Below are positions 47,652 through 57,326 of a DNA stretch of 64,000 nt, piece after piece. The stretch is from positions 139,027 through 203,026 of the forward strand of contig CAVSRB010000009.1 in NCBI GenBank assembly GCA_963730305.1, in the 5' to 3' direction. This DNA comes from CAMYMQ01 sp963730305 (lineage in GTDB: Bacteria; Pseudomonadota; Alphaproteobacteria; Bin65). Position 1 is the first letter of the stretch. Every line of letters begins with the position of its first letter. The position numbers were made by a program, and so were the translations under genes. Below the pieces are notes generated by a model. That model saw only the letters and a program-made list of their open reading frames with translations. It searched no databases and was not told the origin of the DNA.

Positions 47652-50600
47652 GCCGGGTCACCACCAACGCCGACCAGCGCAAGGCCGCCGACCCGACGGC
47701 GAGTGCCTGGGTCAGCGCCTCGGCCGGCGCCGGCAAGACCACCCTGCTGGTCAGCCGGGTCGCCCGGCTGCTGCTCGCGGGCACGCCGCCGCACAAGATC
47801 CAGTGCCTGACCTACACCAAGGCGGCGGCGGCCGAGATGCGCATCCGCATCGCCCGCACCCTCGGCCGCTGGGCCACCCGGATCGACGAGGAGGTCATCG
47901 AGGAGCTCACCGACCTGACCGGCGAGAGGCCCGACGCCGAAACCGTGCGGTACGCCCGCCAGCTCTTCGCCACCGTGCTCGACGCGCCCGGCGGGCTGCG
48001 CATCGACACCATCCACGCCTTCTGCCAGTCGGTGCTCAAGCGCTTCCCGGTCGAGGCGAACCTGGCCCCGCATTTCGAGGTGATGGACGAGCGCGACGCC
48101 GGCGAGCTGATCGCCGAGGCCCAGCGCGACCTGTTGCGGGCGATCGCCCGGAACGGGCACCGACCCGGCGCTGGCCGGCGCGCTCGCGATGGTCTCCCGC
48201 TACACCAACGAGGAGGATTTCCCGGCCCTGCTCGCCGGGCTGGTCCGCGACAAGGCCAAGCTGCGGGCGTGGCTGGGCGACCGCGACGCGGCCGGGGTCG
48301 ACGCCGCGGTCAAGGCCTCGCTCGGACTGCCGCCGGATACCGACCGCGCCGCCCTGCTGGCCGAGGGTTGTGCGCCCGATGCCGCCCGCGACGACGCCCT
48401 GCGCCGCGCCGCCGGGGCGATGGTCGGCGGCTCCAAGACCGACCAGAAGCATGGCGCGCTGATCCTGGCCTGGCTCGACGCGGCCGACCGGACGACCGCC
48501 TTCGACGCCTATCAGGAGGCCTTCTTCACCAAGCAGGGCGACCGCCGCAAGGACCTGATCCACAAGCAGGCGCTGGCGGTCGCGCCCGACGCCGACGACG
48601 TGCTGGCGCGGGAGGCCGACCGGCTCGCCGTCGTCCGCGACCGGCTCAACGCGCTCGGCGTCGCCGAGGCGACGGTGGCGCTGTTGCTGCTGGCGCGGGC
48701 GGTGATCGCCCGGTTCGAAACGCTCAAGGCCGAACGCGCGCTGCTCGACTACGACGACCTGATCGCGCGCACCCTCGGCCTGCTGCGCCGGGCCCAGGCG
48801 GGGGCGGTCGCCTGGGTGCTCTACAAGCTCGACGGCGGCATCGACCACCTGCTGGTCGACGAGGCCCAGGACACCAGCCCGCCGCAATGGGCGCTGATCG
48901 AGCTGCTGACCGAGGAGTTCTTCGCCGGCGAGGGCGGCGGCCGCGGCGACGCGCGCACCGTGTTCGTGGTCGGCGACGTCAAGCAGTCGATCTACAGCTT
49001 CCAGGGCGCCAGCCCGCAGAGCTTCGGGGCGATGCGCGCCGATTTCGAGGCCCGCGCCGAAGCCGTCGCCCGCGCCTTCGAACGGATCGAGCTGCACGTC
49101 TCCTACCGCTCGACCGAGACGGTGCTCGAGGCGGTCGACCTCGTGTTCGCGGACGCCGAGGCCCGCGACGGGCTCGGCGAGCCGGACGAGACGATCTCCC
49201 ATACCGCCCAGCGCAAGGGGCAGGCCGGCCGGGTCGAGGTCTGGCCGCTCACCTTCCACGAGGACGCCGATCCTGACGAGCCCTGGTCGCTGCCGCGTAT
49301 CCGCGCCGCGAGCGTGCACCCGCGCCTGCGCCTCGCCCGCAAGATCGCCGCGACGGTCAAGGGCTGGCTCGACGGCGAGGAGCGGCTGGCCGCGCGCGAC
49401 CGGCCGATCCGGCCCGGCGACGTGATGATCCTGGTCCGCCGCCGCAACGAGCTGGTCGACGAGGTCGTCACCGCCTTGAAGCGCGCCCACGTGCCGGTCG
49501 CCGGCGTCGACCGGATGAAGCTGGGCGAGCAATTGGCGGTCAAGGACCTGGTCGCGCTCGGCCGCTTCCTGCTCTTGCCGGAGGACGACCTGACCCTGGC
49601 GGCCGTGCTCAAGGGCCCGCTGGTCGGGCTCGACGACGATGCGCTGTTCCGGCTGGCTTTCGGCCGCGAGCGGATGCCGCTGTGGCGGCGGCTGGTCGCG
49701 GGTGCGGAGACGGACGCGGTCTTCGGCGCGGCCCACGACTTCCTCGCCGGGCTGCTGGCCCAGGCCGACTTCCGGCCGCCCTACGAGCTGTTCGGCGAGG
49801 TGCTGGAGGCCCACGGCGGCCGGCACAAGATGGTCGCGCGGCTCGGCCACGAGGCCGAGGACCCGATCGACGAGTTCCTGACCCTCGCGCTCGCCTACCA
49901 GCGCCGGCACACGCCCTCGCTCGAAGGCTTCCTGCATTGGTTCGAGGCGGGAGAGACCGAGGTCAAGCGTGACCTGGAACAGGACGTCCGCGACGAGGTG
50001 CGGGTGATGACCGTCCACGGCGCCAAGGGGTTGGAGGCGCCGATCGTGTTCCTGCCCGACACCACCGTCGTCCCGTCCACGATCGACCCGGTGCTGTGGC
50101 CTGACGCGCCGGCCGACGCCGCCGACGGCCCGCCCCTGTGGGTGCCCCGCCGGGCGCTCGCCCCGGCGGCGGCCGAGCCGCGCTACGCCGCGGCGCGGGA
50201 ACGGGCGGCGGCCGAATATCGGCGGTTGCTCTATGTCGCCCTGACCCGTGCCGCCGACCGGCTCTACGTCTGCGGCTGGGCCAACAAGCGGGGGCGCGAC
50301 ACCGGCTGCTGGTACGACCTGGTGACCCGGTCGATGCCCGACGCCGCGCAGCAGGAGATGGACTTCGGCGGCGGCTGGCAGGGCACCGGCTGGGTGATCG
50401 AGGCCGGCGGGGCAAGCGAGACGCCGGAAGCCGCGCCGGCCGCGCCGGAGAAAGAGGTCCCGCTGCCCGACTGGGCGCGCCGGCCGCCCGCGCCGGAGCC
50501 GGCGCCGCCCGACCCGCTCGCGCCGTCGCGGCCGAGCGAGGACGAGCCGCCGGTGCGCTCGCCGCTGGCGCCCGACGACACCCATCGCTTTCGGCGCGGC

Positions 50601-51101
50601 CTGCTGATCCACCGGCTGCTGGAGACGCTGCCCGACCTGCCCGCCGCCGCGCGCGCGGCCGCCGCCGCCCGCTTCCTCGCCAACCCGGCCCACGGCCTCT
50701 CCGATGACGAGCAGGCGGCGATCCGCGCCGAGACCCTGGCGGTGATCGACGACCCGGCCACCGGCTTCCTGTTCGGCCCCGACAGCCTGGCCGAGGTGCC
50801 GGTGTGCGGCCGGCTCGGCACGCGGGTGGTCTCGGGGCAGATCGACCGGCTCGCGGTACTGGACAGCTCGGTCTGGATCGTCGACTACAAGACCAATCGC
50901 CCGCCGCCCGAGCGGGAGGAGGGTGTGGCGCCGCTCTATTTCCGGCAGATGGCCGCCTATCGGGCGCTGATATCGGCGATTTATCCCGACAAATCAGTTG
51001 TTTGTGCGCTTCTGTGGACCGACGCGCTCCGGCTCATGCGGCTAAGCGATGGGAATCTCGACACTTATGCCCCACCCGCCGCAGATAATGCCGCAGCGTG
51101 A
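47648..51101 (+). CDS. addA: AddA, double-strand break repair helicase-nuclease subunit (one apparent insertion)
   Basis: About 1150 aa. UvrD-type helicase motifs: Walker A SASAGAGKTTLLVSR, IDTIHAFCQSVLKRFP, LLVDEAQDTSPPQW, VGDVKQSIYSFQGA, VMTVHGAKGLEAPIVFLPD, and YVALTRAADRLYV. The C-terminal nuclease has WIVDYKTNRPP. One extra G at 48155-48157 separates the first 170 codons from the rest; removing it gives ARNGTDPALAGALAMVSRYTNE. It forms an operon with addB (four-base overlap) and precedes trxA by 99 bases. Confidence 0.94.
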
Positions 51102-51200
51102 CCGCGTTTGCTTGACCCCCCGGGGGCCGCTCCCTAAATTCGCGGGTCTGATTTGGGCGATGCCCGGATCGGCCTTATCGGCAACGCTTAGGGGGAGTTG

Positions 51201-51536
51201 ATGACCACCACGAAAGTCACCGACGACACATTCGAAACGGACGTCCTGAACGCCGGGAAGCCCGTTCTGGTGGATTTCTGGGCGGAGTGGTGCGGGCCGT
51301 GCAAGCAGATCGCGCCGTCGCTGGAAGACATGGCGACGGACCTGGGCGAGAAGCTGACGATCGCAAAGATCAACATCGACGAGAACCCGTCGGTTCCCCA
51401 GCGCTACAACGTGCGCGGCATCCCGACCCTGATGCTGTTCAAGGACGGCGAGCTCGCGGCGACCAAGGTCGGCGCGCTGCCGAAGAGCAAGCTCTACGAG
51501 TGGGTCGAAGGCGTGCTGAGCGACAACGCCGCCTGA
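51201..51536 (+). CDS. trxA: Thioredoxin 1
   Basis: A 111-aa thioredoxin with the redox site FWAEWCGPCKQIAP and cis-proline loop RGIPTLMLFKDGE. It supplies electrons to ribonucleotide reductase and other disulfide-dependent enzymes. The ATG at 51201 follows GGGGGAG. It ends before a strong hairpin terminator. In relatives the next gene is folC; here a three-gene module comes between. Confidence 0.96.
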   Translation: MTTTKVTDDTFETDVLNAGKPVLVDFWAEWCGPCKQIAPSLEDMATDLGEKLTIAKINIDENPSVPQRYNVRGIPTLMLFKDGELAATKVGALPKSKLYEWVEGVLSDNAA

Positions 51537-51561
51537 CGCGGCGTACCGGTTTCGACATGGA

Positions 51562-51593
51562 ACGGCCCCGCCTCGCGCGGGGCCGTTTCGTTT
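51562..51593 (+). terminator. Rho-independent-like terminator after trxA
   Basis: A perfect 10-bp stem, ACGGCCCCGC with GCGGGGCCGT, has a 5-base loop and is followed by TTCGTTT. It lies 25 bases after the trxA stop. Confidence 0.75.
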
Positions 51594-51682
51594 CGGGGGC
51601 GGCTCGTTTCGGAACCGCCGCCGCCTGACCTGGCCGCGTGACCGCCGCGCAACCGCCAGGTGCCGCGCCGGCGGCATCATCC

Positions 51683-51724
51683 TTGACCGCCCATGGACAT
51701 AAATGTACTGTACTGTACAGTACA
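51683..51724 (+). promoter_or_regulatory. Promoter of the VOC-TetR module with overlapping 16-bp operator
   Basis: TTGACC (51683-51688), a 17-base spacer and TACTGT (51706-51711) form a promoter. The perfect palindrome TGTACTGTACAGTACA (51709-51724) overlaps the -10 box, where a bound repressor would block transcription. The TetR gene two positions downstream is the obvious candidate. Confidence 0.65.
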
Positions 51725-51751
51725 TAAAATCAAAAGCATCGGGAGGAAATC

Positions 51752-52324
51752 ATGGCTGTCAGCAAGCGTGGATTGCATCACCTGGCCCTGTCGACGCGGG
51801 ACATGGAGGCGACGGTCAAGTTCTGGACGGAGATCCTGCAGTATCCGATCATCGTGACCCTGCACCTGCCGCCCGAGGACCCGTTCGCCCATCTGAGCCA
51901 GCTGCCGAAGACCGACCTGGGCGGCAAGAAGCACTATTTCTTCGATATCGGTAACGGTGACGCCGTCGCCTTCTTCGACTTCGGCGACGAGACGCCGCCG
52001 GTCGATGGCGGCTTCGCCCACCATGTCGCGCTGACCTGCGACACGGAAGAGGAGCTCCTTGAAACCAAGAAGCATCTCGAAGAGCATGGCGTGGACGTCT
52101 CAGAGGTCGTCGACCATTTCTTCACCAAGTCGATCTATTTCCGGGACCCCAATGGCATCTACATGGAATATTCGGTGTATTCCGGGAATTGGACCGCCGA
52201 GACCCCGTTCCTGCAGGATGCGCAGCCGGTCCCGTCGGCGCTCCGCCACCTCGGCGACAAGCAGACGGAGCGACTGCTCGATTTCGAAGCCGGCATTCCC
52301 GAAACCTATGGCAGCGCGCCCTAG
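51752..52324 (+). CDS. VOC-superfamily (glyoxalase/extradiol dioxygenase-like) protein
   Basis: A 190-aa metal-site protein. Two VOC half-modules carry the expected ligands: GLHHLALSTRDME (His), FAHHVALTCDTEEEL (His) and FRDPNGIYMEYSVY (Glu). GGGAGGAAATC precedes the ATG. It is the first gene of a probable VOC-TetR(-MetE-like) unit behind an operator-bearing promoter. The reaction cannot be predicted from sequence; ring cleavage, isomerisation and thiol-adduct chemistry are all known in this fold. Confidence 0.85.
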   Translation: MAVSKRGLHHLALSTRDMEATVKFWTEILQYPIIVTLHLPPEDPFAHLSQLPKTDLGGKKHYFFDIGNGDAVAFFDFGDETPPVDGGFAHHVALTCDTEEELLETKKHLEEHGVDVSEVVDHFFTKSIYFRDPNGIYMEYSVYSGNWTAETPFLQDAQPVPSALRHLGDKQTERLLDFEAGIPETYGSAP

Positions 52325-52435
52325 TCCGGCGATCGGCCGGTCGGCCGCGCGCACGGCGGATGGGGGCCGGCATGGGCGGACCGTTGCCATACGCCTATTG
52401 CGCCGCTCCCGGGGCGGTGCCGGGATGGTGCGGAC

Positions 52436-53089
52436 GTGACGGCTCCCGGCAGCGCCACGGCGATCGCGGCCGCGCTGGATACCGAGCCGACGACGCGCCG
52501 ATCGATCCGGCGCCGCCGGATCATCGACGCGGCGACCGACCTGTTTCTCGCCAAGGGATATAGCGGCGTGTCGCTCGACGAAATCGTGGCGGTCGCCGGT
52601 GGCTCGAAATCGACCATCTATGCCGAGTTCGGCAACAAGGAGGGCCTGTTCGCCGCCGTGGTCGATTCGATCGTCGGCGAGATCGTCCGGCCGTTGCCCG
52701 ATGCCCAGGACGTCTCGCTGGGATTGCGCGATGCGTTGCTCTATCTGGCGCGCGAACACGCGTCCGTGGTCCTGTCCGACCGGCACGCCGCGCTGATCCG
52801 CCTGGTCGCCGCCGAGGTGTCCCGGTTGCCGGAGATCGGCAAGATCTACTACGAGACCGGCCCCGCGCGCGGCCATACCAAGCTCGAGGCCTATCTGGCG
52901 AGCCAGGTCGCCGAGGGTCTGCTGCGGATCGACGACATACCGCGGGCGGCCGAGTTCTTCTGGGGCATGCTCTTGCACAAATGGACGCTGCGCCGCCTCT
53001 ACATGGTCGCGGACCCGCCCGATGCGGCGGCCCTCGACGCGATCTGTCAGGCGACGGTCGACGCGTTCTTGGCCCAGTACGGAGCCTGA
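52436..53089 (+). CDS. TetR-family transcriptional regulator
   Basis: A 217-aa protein with the TetR DNA-binding domain (RRRRIIDAATDLFLAKGYSGVSLDEIVAVAGGSKSTIYAEFGNKEGLFAAVV) and a C-terminal ligand domain (FWGMLLHKWTLRRLY). The GTG start lacks a strong ribosome site. It lies 111 bases after the VOC gene and 99 before the MetE-like gene. The 16-bp palindrome at 51709-51724 is its likely site. Confidence 0.9.
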   Translation: MTAPGSATAIAAALDTEPTTRRSIRRRRIIDAATDLFLAKGYSGVSLDEIVAVAGGSKSTIYAEFGNKEGLFAAVVDSIVGEIVRPLPDAQDVSLGLRDALLYLAREHASVVLSDRHAALIRLVAAEVSRLPEIGKIYYETGPARGHTKLEAYLASQVAEGLLRIDDIPRAAEFFWGMLLHKWTLRRLYMVADPPDAAALDAICQATVDAFLAQYGA

Positions 53090-53188
53090 GCCGCCGACGT
53101 CGTGCGACGGCGTGCCGTTCCCGGGGCGACCCGGCCCGACACGACATCAGACAGGGGCGATCCCACGCCCCAACAACGGGAGGAAGCC

Positions 53189-54241
53189 ATGCTGAAAGTC
53201 CATCTGGTTGGAAGCGTACCGCTGAACAGCGCGGCCGAGGTATTCGAAGCGACCGCCGCGTCGCTGGGCGCGTGCGCCCATCGCCTGCCCGACGGGGAAA
53301 CCGGCGACCGCAAGAACTGGATCAACTTCCAGTACGGGGTCATGGCCGAGACCCCGCAGCTCGAGTTCGCGGGCGAACCGTTCGATCCGAAGGCGCTCGC
53401 CCAGGAGGGCGGCGGCACCGGCGGCGACTACGTCATGCCGACCCCGTTTCGCCTCAAGCCGGGGACGGACCCGGCAAGTCTGAGTTTCGGCGACCTTGGG
53501 TACGCGCGAAATGCCATCGAGTCCTATGGCGCGTTCGCGCGCCTGAAATCGGCGGGCAAGATCGCATCCGACACGCGCTTTCAGGTCTGCTTGCCGACGC
53601 CGCTGGCGCCCGTCGCCCTGTTCGTCGTGCCGGAGGATCTCGGCGCCGTGCTGCCCGCCTATGCCAAGGCCCTGGTCGGCGAGCTCGGCCAGATCCTCGC
53701 GCAGATACCCCATGACCAGCTCGCGGTCCAATGGGACGTCGCGGCCGAATTCGGCCTGTGGGAGGGGCTGTTTCCGCCGCCGCCGGGCGACTGGAAATCG
53801 ATGATCCTCGACCAGCTCGCGCAGCTCGGCAGCGCCGTGCCCCCGGACGTGGAGCTCGGCTATCACCTTTGTTACGGCGATCGCGGCCACAAGCATTTCG
53901 TCGAGCCGAAGGACGCGGCGAACCTGGTCGAGGTCGCCAACGGCATCGCCGCGCGTGTCGGCCGACCGATCAATTTCATGCACCTGCCGGTGCCGCGCGA
54001 CCGCACCGACCTCGCCTACTTCGAGCCGCTCGCCGGACTGACGCTCGACCCGGCGACCGAACTCTATCTCGGGTTGATCCACCACACCGACGGCCTCGAC
54101 GGTACGCTCGCGCGGATCGAGGTCGCCCGCAAGGTGGTCCCGGCGTTCGGCATCGCCACCGAATGCGGGCTCGGCCGGCGCGACCCGGCGACCATCGGCG
54201 ACTTGCTGAAGATCCACGCGGATGCGGCGCGGGCGGCCTAG
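53189..54241 (+). CDS. MetE-like (cobalamin-independent methionine synthase fold) protein
   Basis: A 350-aa single-barrel protein. It starts MLKVHLVGSVPL after GGGAGGAAGCC. Features shared with the C-terminal barrel of MetE are GSVPL, LGYHLCYGDRGHKHF (His and Cys of the zinc site) and ATECGLGRRDP (second Cys). It is half the size of true MetE and lacks the N-terminal domain. Such short homologues handle unusual methyl or thiol substrates. Together with the VOC protein and TetR it may form a small catabolic or detoxification unit. Confidence 0.75.
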   Translation: MLKVHLVGSVPLNSAAEVFEATAASLGACAHRLPDGETGDRKNWINFQYGVMAETPQLEFAGEPFDPKALAQEGGGTGGDYVMPTPFRLKPGTDPASLSFGDLGYARNAIESYGAFARLKSAGKIASDTRFQVCLPTPLAPVALFVVPEDLGAVLPAYAKALVGELGQILAQIPHDQLAVQWDVAAEFGLWEGLFPPPPGDWKSMILDQLAQLGSAVPPDVELGYHLCYGDRGHKHFVEPKDAANLVEVANGIAARVGRPINFMHLPVPRDRTDLAYFEPLAGLTLDPATELYLGLIHHTDGLDGTLARIEVARKVVPAFGIATECGLGRRDPATIGDLLKIHADAARAA

Positions 54242-54250
54242 CGGCGACGC

Positions 54251-55472
54251 TCAGCCGGCCAGGACAGCGCCGATCAGGTAGAGCGACCCGCAGACCAGCA
54301 CGGTCGACGGCGGCCCGCCACGCGCGGCGAGGGCGTCGACCGCGGCTTCGACCGAGGCGGCGGTGGACGCCGCGATGCCGGCCTCGGCGGCGATCATCGC
54401 CAGCGCCTCGGGGGCGGCGTGGTCGTGGCCACCGACCGGCACGAAGGTCACCGACGCGGCCGCGCCCGCGAACGGGGCGATGAAGCCCGCCGGGTCCTTG
54501 GTCGACAGCAGGCCGGCGATCAGGTGGACCGGCTCGCCCCGCGCCCGCACCCAGGCGGCCATCGCCGCGGCGGCGTGCGGGTTGTGGCCGCCGTCGACCC
54601 ACAGCGACCAGCCGGCGGGCAGGCGGGCGGCGAGGGGGGCGCCATCGAGCGGTTGGAGCCGGCCGGGCCAGCCTGGCGGTGCGCAGGCCCTCCCGTGCGT
54701 GGTCTTCGGTGACGCCGAAATCGTCCAGCCGCTCCAGGCAGGCCAGCGCGAGCGCGGCGTTGTCGGCCTGGTGCCGGCCGGCGAGCGCGACGTCCTCGAT
54801 CGGCAGGCGCCAGCGTTCGCCCTCGAACCAGACCGTGCCGTCGATATCGGCCGTGTGCCACTCGACGCCGTGGCGGTGCAGCGGCGCGCCGACCGCTTGC
54901 GCCGCCGCCTCGATCGCGGCCAGGGCCTCGGGCGGCTGCGGGCCGATCACGGCGTCGACGTTTGCCTTGAGGATGCCGGCCTTCTCGCCGGCGATCTCGG
55001 CCAGGGTGTCGCCGAGGTAGGACTGGTGGTCGAGCGCGACCGGCGTGATCACGCTGAGCCGCGGCCGGGCGACCAGGTTGGTCGCGTCGAGCCGCCCGCC
55101 GAGCCCGGTCTCGAGCAGCAGGATGTCGGCCGGCGTGCGCGCGAAGGCGAGGAAGGCGGCGGCGGTGGTGATCTCGAAGAAGGTGATCGCGTCGCCGGCG
55201 TTGGCGTCGTGCGCTTCCTGCAGGACGGCGGCGAGCGCGTCGTCGTCGATCGGCGTTCCGGCCAGCTCGATCCGCTCGTTGAAGCGGACCAGGTGGGGCG
55301 AGGTGTAGGCGTGGACGCGCCGGCCGGCCGCGGCCAGGGCGGCGCGGCAGAAGGCCAGGGTCGAGCCCTTGCCGTTGGTGCCGGCGAGATGGATGACGGG
55401 CGGCAGCTGCCGCTCCGGGTTGCCGAGCCGGTCGAGCAGCCGCTCGATGCGGCCCAGCGACAGGTCGATCAC
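54251..55472 (-). CDS. folC: Folylpolyglutamate/dihydrofolate synthase FolC (one apparent insertion)
   Basis: About 406 aa from the GTG at 55472. The P-loop is HLAGTNGKGSTLAFCRAAL, with TSPHLVRFNERIEL, LLLETGLGGRLDATN, TPVALDHQSYLGDTLAEIAGEKAGI and the C-terminal VLVCGSLYLIGAVLA. The frame shifts by one base at 54671; dropping it gives LRTARWPGRLQPLDGAPLA. The coding frame continues upstream of 55472 with FEALHPRVIDLSLGRIERLL, so the true start is probably near a CTG at 55556, just before the accD stop. No ATG is available there, and a further error is possible. Confidence 0.88.
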
Positions 55473-55566
55473 GCGCGGGTGCAGCGCCTCGAAGCGCGCG
55501 AGCAGGGCGGCGACGGTCGCCGCGGCGTCGCGGTCGGCGGCGGGAGATTCGGTCAGCGGTCGGCGG

Positions 55567-56571
55567 TCAGTCGTTGGCGTCGCTCGGCGCGGGCGTCGGC
55601 GCGACCGCTTCCGGCTTGGATGCCGGCTTGGACTCCGACGTGGCGGCCGACTTGGGCACCGGCTTCGGCGCCGCCCGGTCGGTGGTCGGCAGGGTGATCA
55701 CCTCGGCCGGCGGGTTGGGCCGCATCAGGTGGCTGAACAGCTTGATCAGCGTCTCGCGCAGCTGCTGGCGCGGCACGACCATGTCGAGCATGCCGTGGTC
55801 GAGCAGGTACTCGGCGGTCTGGAACTCGTCGGGCAGCTGCTCGCGGATCGTGTCCTCGATCACCCGCTTGCCGGCGAAGCCGATCTGGGCGCCCGGCTCG
55901 GCGATCTGGACGTCGCCGAGCATCGCGAAGGAGGCCGAGACGCCGCCCGTGGTCGGGTCGGTCAGCAGCACGACATAGGGCAGGCCGGCCTCCTTGACCT
56001 CGTCGATGGCGACGATCGAGCGCGGCATCTGCATCAGGGAGAGAATGCCCTCCTGCATGCGCGCGCCGCCCGAGGCGGGGATCACGATCAGCGGGGCTTC
56101 CTGCAGCACGGCGAGATGCGCGGCGGCGACCAGCGACTCGCCGACGGCGATCCCCATCGAGCCACCCATGAAGGAGAAGTCGAACACCGCGATGACCACC
56201 GGCATGCCGCCCATGTGGCCATGGGCGACGATGATCGCGTCGGACCGGCCGTCCTTGCCGCCGGCCTTGGCCTGGGCCTCGCGCAGCCGCTCGGTGTAGC
56301 GCTTGCGGTCGCGGAAGCGGAGCGGGTCGACCACCGTCTCCGGCGGCTCGATCTCGGTGAAGGCGCCGTCGTCGAACAGGGCGGCGAGCCGCTCGCGCGC
56401 GCCGATGCGCATGTGGTGGCCACAGTGGTTGCACACCTTCTGGTTCGCATCGAGCTCGCGATGGAAGATCATCTGGGCGCAGGCCGGACACTTGACCCAG
56501 AGATTTTCCGGGACGTCGCGCGACACCAGCGCGCGGATCTTGGGCCTGACGAAATTGCTGAGCCAGCTCAT
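55567..56571 (-). CDS. accD: Acetyl-CoA carboxylase carboxyltransferase beta subunit
   Basis: A 334-aa protein. The N-terminal zinc finger is VKCPACAQMIFHRELDANQKVCNHC. The crotonase-like core has FDFSFMGGSMGIAVGE and PASGGARMQEGILSLMQM. The last 50 residues are a Pro/Ser/Ala-rich tail absent from E. coli AccD. It transfers carboxyl from biotin to acetyl-CoA with AccA in fatty acid synthesis. It overlaps the probable N-terminus of folC closely, as in related genomes. Confidence 0.96.
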   Translation of the reverse strand: MSWLSNFVRPKIRALVSRDVPENLWVKCPACAQMIFHRELDANQKVCNHCGHHMRIGARERLAALFDDGAFTEIEPPETVVDPLRFRDRKRYTERLREAQAKAGGKDGRSDAIIVAHGHMGGMPVVIAVFDFSFMGGSMGIAVGESLVAAAHLAVLQEAPLIVIPASGGARMQEGILSLMQMPRSIVAIDEVKEAGLPYVVLLTDPTTGGVSASFAMLGDVQIAEPGAQIGFAGKRVIEDTIREQLPDEFQTAEYLLDHGMLDMVVPRQQLRETLIKLFSHLMRPNPPAEVITLPTTDRAAPKPVPKSAATSESKPASKPEAVAPTPAPSDAND

Positions 56572-56618
56572 GGCATGGGTATATAGCGGTCGATTCGTCG
56601 CTGTCGAGGGTCGAAAGC

Positions 56619-57326
56619 CTAGCCGGCGAGTTCGGCGGCAATGCGGCGTGCGGCATCGGCCGGGTCGTCGGCGCCGGTGATCGGGCGGCCGATGACCAGC
56701 ACGTCGGCGCCGGCCTCGGCGGCCTGGCGCGGGGTCATCACCCGCTTCTGGTCCTGGGCCGCAGCCCAGTCGGGGCGGACGCCGGGGACCACCAGGATCG
56801 CATCGGGCCCGAGCCGGGCGCGCAGCGCCGCCGCCTCGTGGGGAGAGCAGACCACGCCGTCGACGCCGCTGGCCCGGGCCAGCGCCGCCAGCCGCTCGGC
56901 CTGGGCCGCGGGGTCGGGCTGCTGGCCGACCGCGGACAGGTCGTCGGCGTCGAGGCTGGTCAGCACGGTCACCGCGACGACGCGGGGCCGCCCGGCGCCA
57001 GCCTCGGCAGCCGCCGTGGCGGCGGCTTCGAGCATCGCGGGCCCGCCGCCGGCGTGGACGGTGAGCAGGGTCGGTTTCAGGTCGAGCACCGAGCGGACCG
57101 CGCCGGCCACCGTGTTCGGGATGTCGTGCAGCTTGAGGTCGAGGAACAGAGGCAGCCCGCTCCCGCCGGCCACCGCGCGCACGCCCTCGGGCCCGTGGGC
57201 GCAGAAGAACTCCAGGCCGAGCTTGAGGCCGCCGACATGGCCGGCGAGCCGGGCGGCGAGGTCCTTGGCCCGGCCCAGGTCCGGCGTGTCGATGGCGACG
57301 AAGATGGCGGCCTTGGATCGGGTCAT
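56619..57326 (-). CDS. pyrF: Orotidine 5'-phosphate decarboxylase
   Basis: A 235-aa TIM-barrel enzyme that makes UMP. The catalytic Asp-x-Lys-x-x-Asp motif is LFLDLKLHDIPNTV; other features are VAIDTPD, LTVHAGGG and VVPGVRPDWA with the phosphate-binding VIGRPITGADDP. Its ATG overlaps the stop of the upstream cyclodeaminase-like gene by four bases. In many relatives trp genes occupy this slot next to accD; none is present here. Confidence 0.95.
   Translation of the reverse strand: MTRSKAAIFVAIDTPDLGRAKDLAARLAGHVGGLKLGLEFFCAHGPEGVRAVAGGSGLPLFLDLKLHDIPNTVAGAVRSVLDLKPTLLTVHAGGGPAMLEAAATAAAEAGAGRPRVVAVTVLTSLDADDLSAVGQQPDPAAQAERLAALARASGVDGVVCSPHEAAALRARLGPDAILVVPGVRPDWAAAQDQKRVMTPRQAAEAGADVLVIGRPITGADDPADAARRIAAELAG

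Noticed and set aside
51201..54241. The trxA-folC insertion as a phage or transposon
   Set aside because: No integrase, transposase, direct repeats or change in base composition is seen at either edge.
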